From Rhyacichthys aspro (Eukaryota; Chordata; Actinopteri; Gobiiformes; Rhyacichthyidae): a stretch of 64,000 nucleotides of DNA. Positions 12,961 to 24,108 of the stretch are shown here, piece after piece. A program made the translations under genes and the position numbers. Position 1 is the stretch's first letter. Each line of letters starts with the position of its first letter. Where the stretch lies: the NCBI GenBank assembly GCA_036850595.1, contig CM072159.1:8579016-8643015 (forward strand), in the 5' to 3' direction. The notes below the pieces were generated by a model. The model searched no databases. It was not told the origin of the DNA and worked only from the letters and a program-made list of their open reading frames with translations.

Positions 12961-13007
12961 AGAAAATCACAGCTAATCTATATCCACCCCCAGTGACCTT
13001 CCTGCTG

Positions 13008-13036
13008 TTATATATATATATTATATATAAAAAAAA
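13008..13036. repeat. AT microsatellite and A-run (copy A1)
   Basis: An alternating TA tract followed by a run of A. Its length differs in the A2 counterpart near 45514-45537, as expected for an unstable tract. Confidence 0.85.
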
Positions 13037-13365
13037 GTAAAACTGAACCAATGTGTGCTAAACAAAATAATAATGCATTATATAAAACCAAAAGAAGAAA
13101 CAAACCAGTGTTGCATTATTCAGTTTGTTAATGGAGTATACCCAGCTACAATAACACCAGATTTAAGGGACATACAGGGAGCTGTAGAAATGCTTCAGTG
13201 ACAAGGACTTTCCCAGTAGGACTTTCTGCCGCCACTGTTTCAAATTATACAAGTCATGTAGAACTACAGTCAATGGGGTCCCTTCCATACAAGCAGGTGA
13301 TTGGTCAAATCTTGTTAGCGCAAAGTGAGCATTCTCATTTTTAAAATTGTTGATAATAAAGCCTA

Positions 13366-14055
13366 GGCCGTGTCCGAAGAAACACATTAATCACTATATA
13401 GTGCACTATGTAGTGTTTATGCCATTTTGTGGTGGTTTCTGAATGTCTTGTGACTGAAATATAGTTTTTCACAATGTAGTGAGTAAAAGTCAGTCAGAAC
13501 AATCAGTAAAAGTAGAAAGCAGCAATGGTCACTAGATGGTAGACCATAATGTTTTGCAAATTGTCGTCGGAAAGCAGCGTAATCGTGACATGTCTTTAAA
13601 CTGTACACAACAGGTTTAAATGAAACAAGTGAGAGACACAACTTTTACACTTGTGGCAATGTAGTAAGTTGTACATTTTTAATAAACCGTTCTGGTGTAA
13701 AATCACTAACGTTAGACAGTTACACAGATATGAGAGCTTTCCTCTGAGACATAAAAGAGTTGCATTAATCCAGTCCATTTTGATTGTTAATAGAACAAGG
13801 CTTGTTGCATAAAACACGTAGGCACATTGCTATTAATATTGATATTCCAGAGTGTATTTCAAAAGTCCATTATCAGCAGAGTTCAGCTGACTTTTTGTAC
13901 ATGTACACCAGAGTCACATGACTATCGGCGACAGAAAACAGGCGTGTAAGTGTCTGAAACCGTTCACTAATTCTGTACACATATAGTCACTACATAGTGC
14001 AGAACTATGTAGTGACTGAGGGGTTAGGGACTAGAGAGTGGATTCAGACACAACC
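13366..14055. mobile_element. Inverted-repeat DNA element with CTA flanks (copy A1)
   Basis: The left end reads ggccgtgtccgaa and the right end, reverse complemented, ggttgtgtctgaa: 13 bp with three mismatches. Both sides are flanked by cta (13363-13365, 14056-14058). Palindromic words cactatatagtgcactatgt (near the left end) and ctacatagtgcagaactatg (near the right end) form extra subterminal inverted repeats. The 690-bp element has no transposase. It is probably a Harbinger-like MITE; classification is inferred from the 3-bp duplication. It is older than the copy split because both copies carry it. Confidence 0.6.
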
Positions 14056-14079
14056 CTAGTGTCGTGATTAGTGTAATAA

Positions 14080-14570
14080 CACTCAGCTGGTCTACTCTAG
14101 CCACTCCTGCCCTGCACACCTGTTTACCCCCTGTACTCCCAGCCACAGTACTTCAGCCCTGTATCCACTCCTGTGTCAGACTGACTTGATGCTATGCGCT
14201 GAGCTTCCTCTCAGTTCTGTAGACTGGTGCCAGTTTGGACCCCTGCTTGCAAGCTTTGCTGCCCGACCCTGTCTGTCTTTGATCTGTCCTTCTGTCTAAG
14301 TGAGTCCTGGTTTTTGGCTGCCTTCATTATCTGCCTCCAGTTTGCTGACCGACTCTGTCCCTTGCCCGACACTTCCTGGTTTTGTCTGCTCCACTGATTG
14401 GTGTTTGACCTGTGCCTGCCTGACTACACCTCGTGTGACCTAATCCTAGTATTGTCTGCTTTTCTGCTTCGTAGTGTGTAACCTGGTACTGTCTGCTCTC
14501 TGGTGTCCTTGTGTACGCCAGGTAACGTCCTTCACCTGCCACACCTGAACTTAAAGTCTCATCTTCATCT
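14080..14570 (+). repeat. CT-rich, CCTG-word sequence, possible solo LTR relic (copy A1)
   Basis: Dense repetition of words such as cctgcc, gaccctgtctg and tttgacctgtgcctgcctga resembles the body of fish Ty3/Gypsy LTRs. An attaaag tail follows at about 14693. I could not place TG...CA ends or a target duplication. It might be plain CT-rich DNA. Confidence 0.3.
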
Positions 14571-15859
14571 CCTCAGTGAGTTGTCCAATCATTGTCAACG
14601 TAAGTCCGCTTTACTCGCCACTCCTGTTGACTCATTGCTGAGCCATTGCTTTATCATCTTCAGTCACCACTTAAAACTACTTTTAAAAAGCATTAAAGTT
14701 ACCAGAAACTGTCACTGTACTGTGATGTGCATTTGTCCGAAGTCAACTTCTTCACACCTTGGTATTATATTAAAGTTTTGCTATTCTTTGTACAATATCC
14801 AAGCAGTTTTCTTCACACATTGCGTATTAAGTTGTAACACAATAAGCCACAAAAATCTGCTGTAATATACTGTAGATCTGCTAGGTGATTGAACATCTTT
14901 ACTTCCTGAGGTTTGAATGTGATAATTTATCATGGCCTACCGCTGTGCTGTGACGCACAAACAAGACATATGACGCCAGTCCTCCATCAGCTTTCCAGGC
15001 TGTATCCACTGTCACAGTCCACTGTTTGAAAATGACCATCTGGCCTCATTTAACAGACACACAAGATCAGTCTTCATCACTTCACTCATACTGATTTTTC
15101 GAATTACTGTGAATTACTGGAACACGCGGTTTGGTTGGCTCCCTCCCACCTCCTGTTGATGATACGGAACTTATTCTAGTTCTGACTAATTTATATACTG
15201 AATTTAAATACAACTTTTGCCATTGCTTAAATATATGTAAGTTAGAGACATAAAAAGCAGCAGATTAAAACAAATCTAAAGCACATGGCTAATTAGTTTA
15301 AATTACCACAAACAGAGAGTAAAAAAACAAATGAAGATGAAGTGTAAATTCAAACTGGAAGATTCGCTCTCATCCCCTGCCACTCTACATCCTCTCAGCT
15401 GACCATCTCTCTCCACCTCCAGCCTGCTACGACGTTGTTCTGCTAGAGTGAAAAGAAGTAACACAACCAAAATGTAAAATGGGTAGTTGCTAATTTAGTT
15501 CAAACAAAAGTGTATAACAAGTGCCTAAATGTACATGTAAACAAAGTCCCAAACTACAGCAAAAGAATAAGGCGAGCTGTTCACCAGAATTACAGCTGTC
15601 CTGACTGGCAGTCCACGGCTTTAAAATGGTCTGTCTGCCGCAGGTGGAAGGACTGGGGCACCGTTACCCAATCAGAGCAGAGGAAACAGCATCAGGCAGG
15701 AGCCAATCAGGAGCAGAACAGTACAACAGGCCACCAGTACCCTGTTCCACTGGAAAAAAGGGCCCACAGAGCTGAAGTAGCATAATACAATGGCAATCTG
15801 GATACACAAGGATGTCTTAAATTTGGATTATCCTGATTTTAGAGCCAATCTTGCACATA
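14571..15859. other. Non-coding stretch (A1; A2 equivalent 47061-48379)
   Basis: No exon recognised, apart from the length-variable 10-bp repeat at 15101. The frame at 14503-14865 is open in both copies but is low-complexity and does not resemble a protein. A block at 15560-15780 contains the word ccaatcag twice, possibly an old repeat. Confidence 0.5.
15101..15119 (+). repeat. 10-bp tandem repeat, 2 units (copy A1)
   Basis: Unit gaattactgt occurs about twice here and about four times in A2 (47590-47629). The tract is length-variable between the copies. Confidence 0.9.
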
Positions 15860-16606
15860 CCGTATTTTCCGGACTATAGAGCGCACCTAAATATAAGCCG
15901 CACCCACTAAAATTTAAAAGAAATATATATTTTGTCACATATAAGCCGCACCGACTATAAGCCGATATCCAGGCTGAGAAATAAGATATTTACATAGAAA
16001 GATTTTGTACCATAAGTGTTTATTCATATACCTGAACTGATTGTTTCGAACAGTGCCTGTAACACGGCAGTAAAAGTGCTGATCAAACAAAACAGAAAAG
16101 TCATTGATGGTTTTATTCATCTTCCTCCTGTGCACTAAAACCAAGTTGCTTTATTTTTCTTCCTCCTGCGTACTGAAACCACTGAACACCAAACCACTGT
16201 CACTTTTTCTTCCTGCGCACTGTTAAAGCGCAACTGCGCAACTATTAAAGTCGCTTCATTCTCCCGTGCACTGAAACCACAAGTCACTATTCATCTTCCT
16301 CCTGAGCATTGAAACTACTGAACACCAAACCACTGTCACTTCATTTGTTTTCCATTATGAGGGGGTGAGGGTGTAAAATATTACCGTATTTTGCTGTTGT
16401 GCGCCTTGGGTTGCATGTGCTAAGAATAAAAACTGGTGCTTTCTTGTTTGTACTGACTACCGCTGCCTGTCTCGTCTCTGTTTTTGCACTTCCTGCTAGA
16501 GCGCCCTGAGGGCTGAAGAAAAATTCATAGAAAAGCTGCATCTCTGTATAAGCCGCATGGTTCAAAGCGTGGGAAAAAGTAGCGGCTTATAGTCCGGAAA
16601 ATACGG
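15860..16606 (+). mobile_element. TA-flanked nonautonomous DNA transposon, E1 (copy A1)
   Basis: The left end reads ccgtattttccggactata and the right end tatagtccggaaaatacgg, a perfect 19-bp terminal inverted repeat, flanked by ta at 15858-15859 and 16607-16608. The next bases (ataagccgc type words) are also partly inverted. The 747-bp interior has degenerate tandem units around cttcctcctg..cactgaaaccac at 16125-16340. A TA duplication suggests a Tc1/mariner-type mobiliser, though other TA-targeting superfamilies are possible. No transposase is encoded. The same family is at 28306-28968 (inverted) and 48380-49129. Confidence 0.88.
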
Positions 16607-18284
16607 TATCTGGCAATGATTGGTGTCTTAAATCCAAAATATGGAAAGAGGGTCTGTGACAATCTTAATTATGTTAATCAGTGAGTCTCAAGTCGTTTTC
16701 TGTGCCTCATGCTGCATGTTTTCTATTATGTTAGGTTAAAATAAAATACTTTTGTGAAACCTACCAGTAATAATCTGTCCTTGTAGCTTTCAATTAAAAA
16801 CTGGCAAATTTCAGCAGATTTTTAATAACTTCAATGACCCATGAATGCATTGACAGAGCACACACAAAAAGCTAGTGTGTGTTGTTTCTGTTTCCAGGTA
16901 ACATTTTTAGCTGCTATATACGTCACCCATGAAATTTTGACTAATGACTTTATTAACACGTTGCATGCAGCATATAAACTGAACTCTGCAGCAAGAATTA
17001 TAAACCTAGGAAACAAAATCATTTCGACAGTACAACATTTGTCTCCCTGATCTGTAGATTACGTTGTAACTGTTGTTCTCTGAGTGAAAAGACTATAGCT
17101 GTTTTCAAATTGACAGGATTTGAAAAGTGTTTATAAGTGTTTATAAAAACAGTGGCAGAAGATGAAGTGCAGCTTAAAGCAGACACTTTTCAGTTTAAAT
17201 AGAAGTACATTTGCCATATTCATAGAATATTGATAACGTTTGCCCACTAAAGGTTCAGTTTTATTTAGCGTTAGTGAGATTTTCATATCACTTCACTGTG
17301 AATAATACAAGCTGATCGTTGCTATCAGCTTTCAAAAGTCTCTCATGCATCTGGTAAAGATGCAGGTGCCAGTGAGAAGCCAAAGGGGAGAATGCAGAAC
17401 TCAAAGACCCTGTGCTCACAAGTGACCCTCAAGAACTGCCTGTGCCCTTCTCAGATGGGGATTTAGAATCATCATACATTCACCTTCTTCTAGCTTTTAA
17501 TGCATCTGCAAATGGGTGCACAGCAATCCAGGGAGGAGCATACAGCCTGCTCTCCTCTGCACAAGCAGCAGATGAATTCTGCCACTCATAAGATTTTTTG
17601 CTTGCTTTTCTCTTGAATGTTTGTTTTATCGGTTTCTTCAATTCTTGCTAAAACCACGCCTACACTGCCAGTGAAGATAAAAAAACATAGTAATCAAGCA
17701 CTCGCACATTAAATAGGTTTGATGGTCAATGCCCCAGTGATCCTTGGGGATTTTTGTTTCTGTGCCTATAAGGCTTGTGGACTTGAGAGCTAGCACTTGT
17801 TCTCTTGAACTGTAGGAACAATGCTGTAACCATGGCATGTATCCATTAATGACGTTACCGTAAAACCTGTAAAAATACCCACTACACCTTTTTCTTCACC
17901 TGTTCATAGTTTTCACTTTTGGGAATAGCTTATGTTTTGTGCTATTCAGAAACATCTGACAAATTTGCATTGACAAGGATCTTTTGCCCAGGTTGCTGTG
18001 GCTGTCTCTGGTGGAGGCAGACAACAGACTGCAAGTGTGGGTGGCCATAATTGGGATGAAGCACACAGTCATATGTTGAAAAGCACATGGACAAACATTT
18101 CCTTCCTGCCTAGGTACTCTGAGCTAGATTTCCGTGACTGTTCTCCCATCTGTTTGTTGAAAACACACCATGTCCATCGCCAACACAGAGGCATTCAGTT
18201 CAGTCTCTATACAATAGGCATAGACACAGGCAGTGAAATAGTTGGAGATGTCACACTTAAGGCTCTGTCTCTCGAGGTCTGGAG
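16607..18284. other. Non-coding stretch (A1; A2 equivalent 49130-50809)
   Basis: No gene or transposon landmark recognised between E1 and the hAT-like MITE. The two copies are very similar here, with small indels at 17600-17690 and 17860-18010. Confidence 0.55.
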
Positions 18285-18411
18285 TAGTGATGGGACGTTC
18301 GGATCATTTTACTGATTTGGTTCTTTGAATCTGTTTCAGCAAAAGTAACAGATCTTTTTTGAGTCATTTCATTCACTTCAGCAGAATGTAATTACAATGT
18401 TACATATTAAT
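18285..18411 (+). mobile_element. hAT-like MITE, 5' end only, cut by the gap (copy A1)
   Basis: Starts tagtgatgggacgttcg immediately after gtctggag (18277-18284), exactly as in the complete copy at 50810-51456. Only 127 bp are present before the N run. The missing part includes the hairpin region seen in the complete copy. Confidence 0.85.
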
Positions 18412-18511
18412 NNNNNNNNNNNNNNNNNNNNNNNNNNNNNNNNNNNNNNNNNNNNNNNNNNNNNNNNNNNNNNNNNNNNNNNNNNNNNNNNNNNNNNNNN
18501 NNNNNNNNNNN
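18412..18511. other. Assembly gap, exactly 100 N
   Basis: A run of exactly 100 N. This is a common placeholder for a gap of unknown size, so it marks a scaffold join rather than measured sequence. To its left, copy A1 stops about 127 bp into a hAT-like MITE. To its right, the sequence opens inside a different transposon-like fragment. Both contig ends therefore sit in repeats. Confidence 0.98.
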
Positions 18512-18748
18512 CTTCAGTCTAATAATACAGCATGCTCTGAACGAAGCTGAGAGGGACTGCTATGCACTGATTGGACCGTCTGAGTGCTGGGAGGGCAGAG
18601 GCAGTGTCCGCTGCTCGTTGAGAAGAGTAAAAGCTAATCTCCCAAAGTCTCCAATAACAGAAGGAAAAGTCGCTAGATTTGTCGCTAGTTGCGTTTTTGA
18701 AAAAGAGTCACTCAAGTGGTCTAAATAGTCACTAAGTTGGCAACGCTG
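18512..18748 (-). mobile_element. DNA transposon end fragment at the gap edge
   Basis: Read on the minus strand this begins cagcgttgccaacttagtga and goes on with repeated gcgac and gtgac words. Many fish repeats open with cagtgttgccaac and tagcgac-type repeats. The fragment is truncated by the gap, so its other end and target duplication cannot be seen and its superfamily is unassigned. Confidence 0.5.
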
Positions 18749-20584
18749 ACTCGAGGATCCTGCCTGTTAGTCTTAGCTACTTAGTTGTTTAGTAGTCTTG
18801 GCTACTTGGTGCATGCCTAAAAAGTCAATGGTGCTTTTCATTTTGCATGAGTTTGGAGTCGTTTTGTATAATATTAATGTCAACTCTCTCCAACCTGTTG
18901 TGGTCATTTAGCACTGACTCTGCCTGTTTCACATGAACACACTTTTGTTTTCACAGAGAAACCCAGGGTTACACTCACCAGTAACTATAGCTTCATGATA
19001 CGGATTGTTAGGGTTTGTCAAAGAAATATCCAGGGTAGGTTCTAACCAGGACAGGGCCCTGTTCATGGCCCAACCTTAAAGCCAAAATTACATATAGTGA
19101 ATGATATTATATTTAAATGTATGAAACTGAACCTAATGCATAGCAACAAGTAGGATTTTGTGTTTGGCTTAATAAAAGGCACGGCTAATAATGGCTGTTT
19201 TCAGGTACACAGGGCAGAAGGCAGACTCCAGCCTCAGCACCTTCAAAGAGGGTTTCCATGTTTTTTTTTAGAGAGCACACTTAGTCCCAAAATGTAAGAA
19301 AAATACTACTGAAAGTCTCCGCGGACAGGCGCATTTTCTGAAAGGTCACCAGCTTTGTAATATTGTGCACTAATGGCACTTAGACTCGACAATATAACAG
19401 CACAAGGTTCCTACTAAAAGGCCATTTTTGGCTGGAGTCGTACCATGTGCAGATGTAACTGGATATAACATCCTGTTTTTTTCCCTTTTCACAAAAATGT
19501 CATTCTTTGTTGCTGACTCTGATTTAGGTAAGTTTGTGGTCAATTGTGCCTTGATGATCCACACTTTTGCAGAGTGTCTGAACCAATATATATATTTAGA
19601 TATGAGTTCTCAAGAAAATGTGTTCATTATTTTCTTCCTGTTTCATGTAAAGACACCATTAAAATAAATGTCAGGCTATTATTTATGAGATTTTCAGGCT
19701 TCATATTTTGAAGGGTTTTTTTTTTGCCAGTTTTTGAATATTTAATAAGATGACACCTTATTGATGTATTGATGCTAATTTCAATGAAGTGTTGCCATTT
19801 TTTTATGTTTGCTTTGCCTGAAAAAAAAATCATAGCAAACATCAGCTAGTTGTCAAAACAATGTTGATTAGTGCAATAATTAATTTTCAGAAATTTGACC
19901 AAAATAGCATGTGTTTTAGAGAGCACAGAGTCTGTCTATGCACCTCATTAAAATGAACTGTGTACGCTGTGGAAATTGGATGGACCCAAGCCGCTTCATG
20001 ACCATACAATGATGACTGCAAGTCGTATTTAAAACCTTGACATGGCATGCATTAAATGGTTGCTGAAGATGAGGCAGACTGAAATCACAGAGTGCACATA
20101 ATGAACTAATGTTTCCCAAAATTTAAATAAATAAATAAAGGGATGTTCTTCTGTTTTAGTGCTTTTCAGTAGATTGTAATACTTTTTATTAAAATCCTTG
20201 TTGCTGTGCTTTTTGTTATTTTTAACAGTCATTCTTTGTTTTAAAGTTGAATGTTCCTGACCATTATTAATTTTTCTGAATGTTTTAAATTATGAGTTAT
20301 AACTAACCTATTTTTTACAAGCCAATAAAAGTAAATTACCTGAACATTAAGGCTTTGAAAGGATTACCTGTTCACAAAATAATTTAGCCTATTATCCAAG
20401 GCCCTTGAGTAGGGCTTTATGTTTCTTATTTATTTACTTGAAAGACTCCTCAGTTCTTGTGCTTTGAAACAGGGAACTCCCACAAATACAGTGATGGAGT
20501 TTGCTTCACAAATCTGCTGCCTTCCATATTCCCGGACAGAGTGTCCCTTTTTACATACTGCAACCAAATGAAAAATAAACATGT
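18749..20584. other. Unique non-coding stretch
   Basis: AT-rich, with no recognisable gene. It begins with a short near-repeat (tagtcttagctacttagttg, then tagtcttggctacttggt). Nothing else is resolved. Confidence 0.5.
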
Positions 20585-20720
20585 GAGCAACAAAGTAGCA
20601 CCCCTGTCTCACAGCAAGACGGTACTTCAATCCCCAGCCGTTACCCTTCTGTGTGGAGTTTGCACATTCTTTGTGTCTGGACACGGTTCCTTTGGGTTTC
20701 CCCAACCACTGAACAGCATG
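20585..20720 (+). repeat. Degraded tRNA-headed SINE-like repeat
   Basis: Landmarks are cacccctgtctcacagcaag, a damaged box B region, cttctgtgtggagtttgcac, attctttgtgtctgg and gtttcc. This is the same family as 8791-8950 but older, with box B eroded (acttcaatccccag). Confidence 0.55.
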
Positions 20721-22744
20721 TATAGAGTAGGAGCCCTATGTGTAGGAGCCTGTGACTTGAAAAAGCAGATTTGTAATTTCAATGGAATTTTCTCAGTTAG
20801 ATAAATGTTAAATAAAAAAGTGACTGTGCCAAATAACACACAGTACAGTCTGGGGAACTGTCAGTGCCTGACTTCGGGAAGCAGCATTAGCAATATACAG
20901 CAGCCGGCAAAGTAATTCAGTTCCCTCTGCCGAGAAACAGTATCACTCGTGTCTCCCTCAGATTTTGACAAACCCTAGAAACTAAGAAATCATGTGGGAA
21001 GCATTATGCCAATATCCTTAGTGAGACTTGTCCATGCGGGAGCAGGTGAGTTCAGCTTAGGTTTTTACCTCGACAGAAAGTGAACCAGGTCTGTGACATT
21101 GAAAACCCCAAATTACCCTCAAGTTACCTCACTAACCCATTGATCTAGCTTTGAAGTACAGAGCCCCAGAGCATCAACACCGGACTCTAAAAGGTGCTTT
21201 TAACATAAAATTCATAACAGACAAGGACTACTTTCAGTAGTACATCACACCATGGGAAAAGAAAAGGTATATGTAGATTTTCCAAATGTCCAATGAATGC
21301 CATGTTGATGCTTTGAGGCCTTTCTCACAATGACACCAACAACAAAGTTGAAATGGAAGCGTGGAAACGGCACTAAACACTAATATATGCGTGTGGCTCC
21401 TTTGTTGTTGTTCCATGGCAGCGAGGCCCAGATGGATAAAAGACTGTAACCGGGGCAATAGAAATATATGGATGACAAAAAATCAAAGGGAGCAATAAAA
21501 AGGGCTCTACTAAATAAACATCATAAGGCAGCGAAAGGAAGATAACGACCTGCAGACCATTTAATTTGCATTAACCTGATCACAAACTACTTGGAATATG
21601 AGGCAGGATAATGCTGTCAATAAAATGGTCAAATGTCATTTCATTCAGTTTTACCATTAAATAGACTTTTGTGTAAACTGAATGAGGTTTGATGGATTGA
21701 CACTGCATTGAAGGGTGTTTCTCAACTGTCACTATTCTTCTTTCTGAGTCAGGTCTTCTTAAGTCAAGGTGAGAGTCCTGGCTCCATGAAGGGGTTTTGG
21801 AACAATTTTAATGCCATTATGTTTCCAAATAAAGTACTTTTTCCTTAAAAGTTTATAGTTTGTAGTTTCGTGTTTATTATAACTAGGGCTTAGAAGATCA
21901 AGGATGTCAGTGTAGCATTTATTCATTTTCTCAATTTTGTGCCTTTTCATTTCTCATCCCTCAATAAGTACTTATTTTCATATATTCCTTCATTCAGGGA
22001 TAGGAGCTTAACCAAGCAGCTTTGGCCATTAGGCAGTATGATGTTGAACCATGTTGATGTTGATGTGCAAACCAAAGAAATGGAAAACTAAACAGTGAAA
22101 AGTAATTCAGAGTTGATGTATGTACGTCATAGTGGATCCAATGCTCCCTATTGACACAAGAAGAGGTGGAGCTATTGACTTGAGTAGATAGATACAACAG
22201 ATACACAACTCTAATGTTAAATAAAGCATAGGCAAACAAGTTTGATTAAAAATACCCTGCACAGTCAAGAATAAGTTGGAAAATGTGACTTTTCCTGTAA
22301 CCAACATCACAATGATCTAACTGACTGAATGCTGTCTTTGAGTCACCGATGCATTGCCACCTGTAACTCTGCAAAATGTATAAAAAAATGCATTTTTTCT
22401 CAAGTGGCAGAATTTATTCAAGTGTTACAAAAGGACCGACTATTACATCTTTATCAGAACAGATCATACTGACTAGACTCAAAATGAATGCTATTCAGTT
22501 TATCTCAGGAATTCACATGGACTGCTGATTCAAAACTGCAGCAAAGGCTCAGCAATATTTGGTACTTAGTATTATGAAGAAATATCTGCAGTTTAGAAAT
22601 TGTTATACAAAAAAAGGACCAAATTCTTAATGGGTTTGTCCAAGGAACAATGTAAGGCTGACTGAAATATTCATTGTGCAAAACGCTGTTGTAAGTAGTT
22701 GTGTAAATCATTTGAATTGAAGACTTGAATATTCAAGCTTTCCA
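20721..22744. other. Unique non-coding stretch
   Basis: No gene or clear repeat. The block 21480-21660 is repeat-free, with homeodomain-like and CAAT-type words (tttaatttgcattaacctg), and is a weak candidate for conserved non-coding sequence. Confidence 0.45.
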
Positions 22745-22990
22745 AAGGGTGAAAGGGTGCTACTGGGGAGTGTTAGTGGAGACACAGAGGCTCGCTGCAT
22801 CATGGGAAATCGCCCTGTCTAAAGCTATAGCATCTTAATAGTTGCTAGCCTTGGCCAGCCTTAAGTATAAGCTTTATTAAAAAGGAAGGTTTTAAGTCTA
22901 ATCTTAAATATAAAGAAAGAAGGAGAGGAAATTGGTAACTAAAGGTTCCAAGGGCATGGTCTGATTGGCCTGACAATAACCTTGTGACAG
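22745..22990 (+). repeat. Old interspersed repeat relic
   Basis: Contains tttattaaaaaggaaggttt and taagtctaatcttaaatata, words I associate with a common teleost repeat, with no ends resolved. No open frame of note. Confidence 0.35.
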
Positions 22991-23457
22991 AAACAAAACA
23001 ATTATGGTAGGGGTATTAAATGCTTGTTTACAATGACTTCAGTTGGAAACAGAGCTCCTTTTGAGCTCTCTGCATGTTTGGTGCACAGTGGTACACATGT
23101 CAGTATTCACATTTATCCAAGTAAACCTCATCAGAAAGGCAATGATATTAGCTTCATCTATTCCAAAATTGTTGCAATGTAGACTTGAACAAACAAGTGA
23201 TATCTGGTCATCACATTGAAAAGTAACAAAGGTGTTTTAATTGTGGGAGATGAGGAAACATGAGGAGGTCACATGATCATCCATGTGCACAGCACACCTA
23301 ATTAAAAACAATAGATATCCTGGGCAATGATACAGAACAGTACCTAGATTTTCTACCAACACCATTATGTTGCAGTGAGTTCATTGCAAATTTAAAAAAA
23401 GGTTCTCAGAATTAGAATTCCAGCAATAACTAAGATCTTGACAGTAAAAGACCTGTA

Positions 23458-24108
23458 CAGTGATCCTTCGTTTATCGCGGGGGTTAGGTTCTAAAAATAA
23501 CCCACAATAGGCAAAATCCGCTTTATTTTTTATTATTATTATTATTATATATGTTTTAAGCCTGTAAAGCCTCACCACACACTTTGTACACTTTTCTCAG
23601 ACAGGCATTAACATTTTCTCACATTTCTTTCTTGTTTAAACACTCTCAAAGTTCAAACCTTAGCATCTTCCTCTGTCTTTTGGGTGCGACCGCAGGTGCC
23701 TTTGTCGGTGCAGAACGTTTCGTCGACATTGTGGGTTTTGTTGGGGAGAAAACTTGCAAACATACAGCACTTCAGAGTCACACTGCTAGCGATCGAACAT
23801 TTATGTAAATTTAGCAAGCTGAACCCATTCTGTACTGTACAGGAGACACGGCACGGAGGAGATTGATTGACAATGGTCTACAGTCCCTTAGCCAATCAGG
23901 ATGCAGAACACAATGCTCGAGTTCTCCCTTAGCCAATCAGGACGCAGAACAGAATGCGCAAGTTCTCCCTTAGCCAATCAGGACACAGAACACAATGCGC
24001 ATTCATATGCTGTAAAAAAAAAAAAAAAAGTACTAAAAACTGCACTAAAAATATCCGCGAAACAGTGAGGCCGCAAAAGGTGAACCGCGTTATAGTGAGG
24101 GACAACTG
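23458..24108 (+). mobile_element. pogo/Tigger-like MITE
   Basis: The left end reads cagtgatccttcgtttatcg and the right end, reverse complemented, cagttgtccctcactataac. It is flanked by ta at 23456-23457 and 24109-24110. These TIRs resemble the CAG..TCCCTCG..TTA..CG class of pogo/Tigger-type Tc1/mariner elements. The element is 651 bp and lacks a transposase. It holds an ATT microsatellite near 23526-23548 and a 41-bp minisatellite at 23885-24003. Confidence 0.8.
23885..24003 (+). repeat. 41-bp minisatellite, about 2.9 units
   Basis: Units start at 23885, 23926 and 23967, exactly 41 bp apart, each opening cccttagccaatcagga. Each unit contains a CCAAT word. Unit divergence is a few bases. Confidence 0.95.

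Larger units (their letters stand above)
1..18411 (+). repeat. Copy A1 of a large direct duplication (open at left edge, ends at gap)
   Basis: Base 1 corresponds to base 33047 and base 18411 to base 50936, and the two stretches can be followed in the same order and orientation from end to end. Differences are single substitutions, homopolymer-length changes, indels of roughly 10-60 bp, and two private transposon insertions. A1 is 18411 bp and A2 17890 bp; most of the difference comes from the two private elements (1032 versus 551 bp). The left limit lies outside the window. The right limit is the N gap, so neither edge of A1 is a natural breakpoint. I did not compute identity; by eye it is high, roughly 98-99 percent in aligned blocks. 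It could be an allelic contig left in the scaffold or a true segmental duplication. Confidence 0.97.

Noticed and set aside
14503..14865. A 120-codon open frame, open in both copies
   Set aside because: Low-complexity, in CT-rich sequence, with no recognisable domain and no ATG or splice context.
23885..24003. CRISPR-like array of three 41-bp units
   Set aside because: The units are contiguous without spacers, inside a transposon, in a vertebrate genome. It is a minisatellite.
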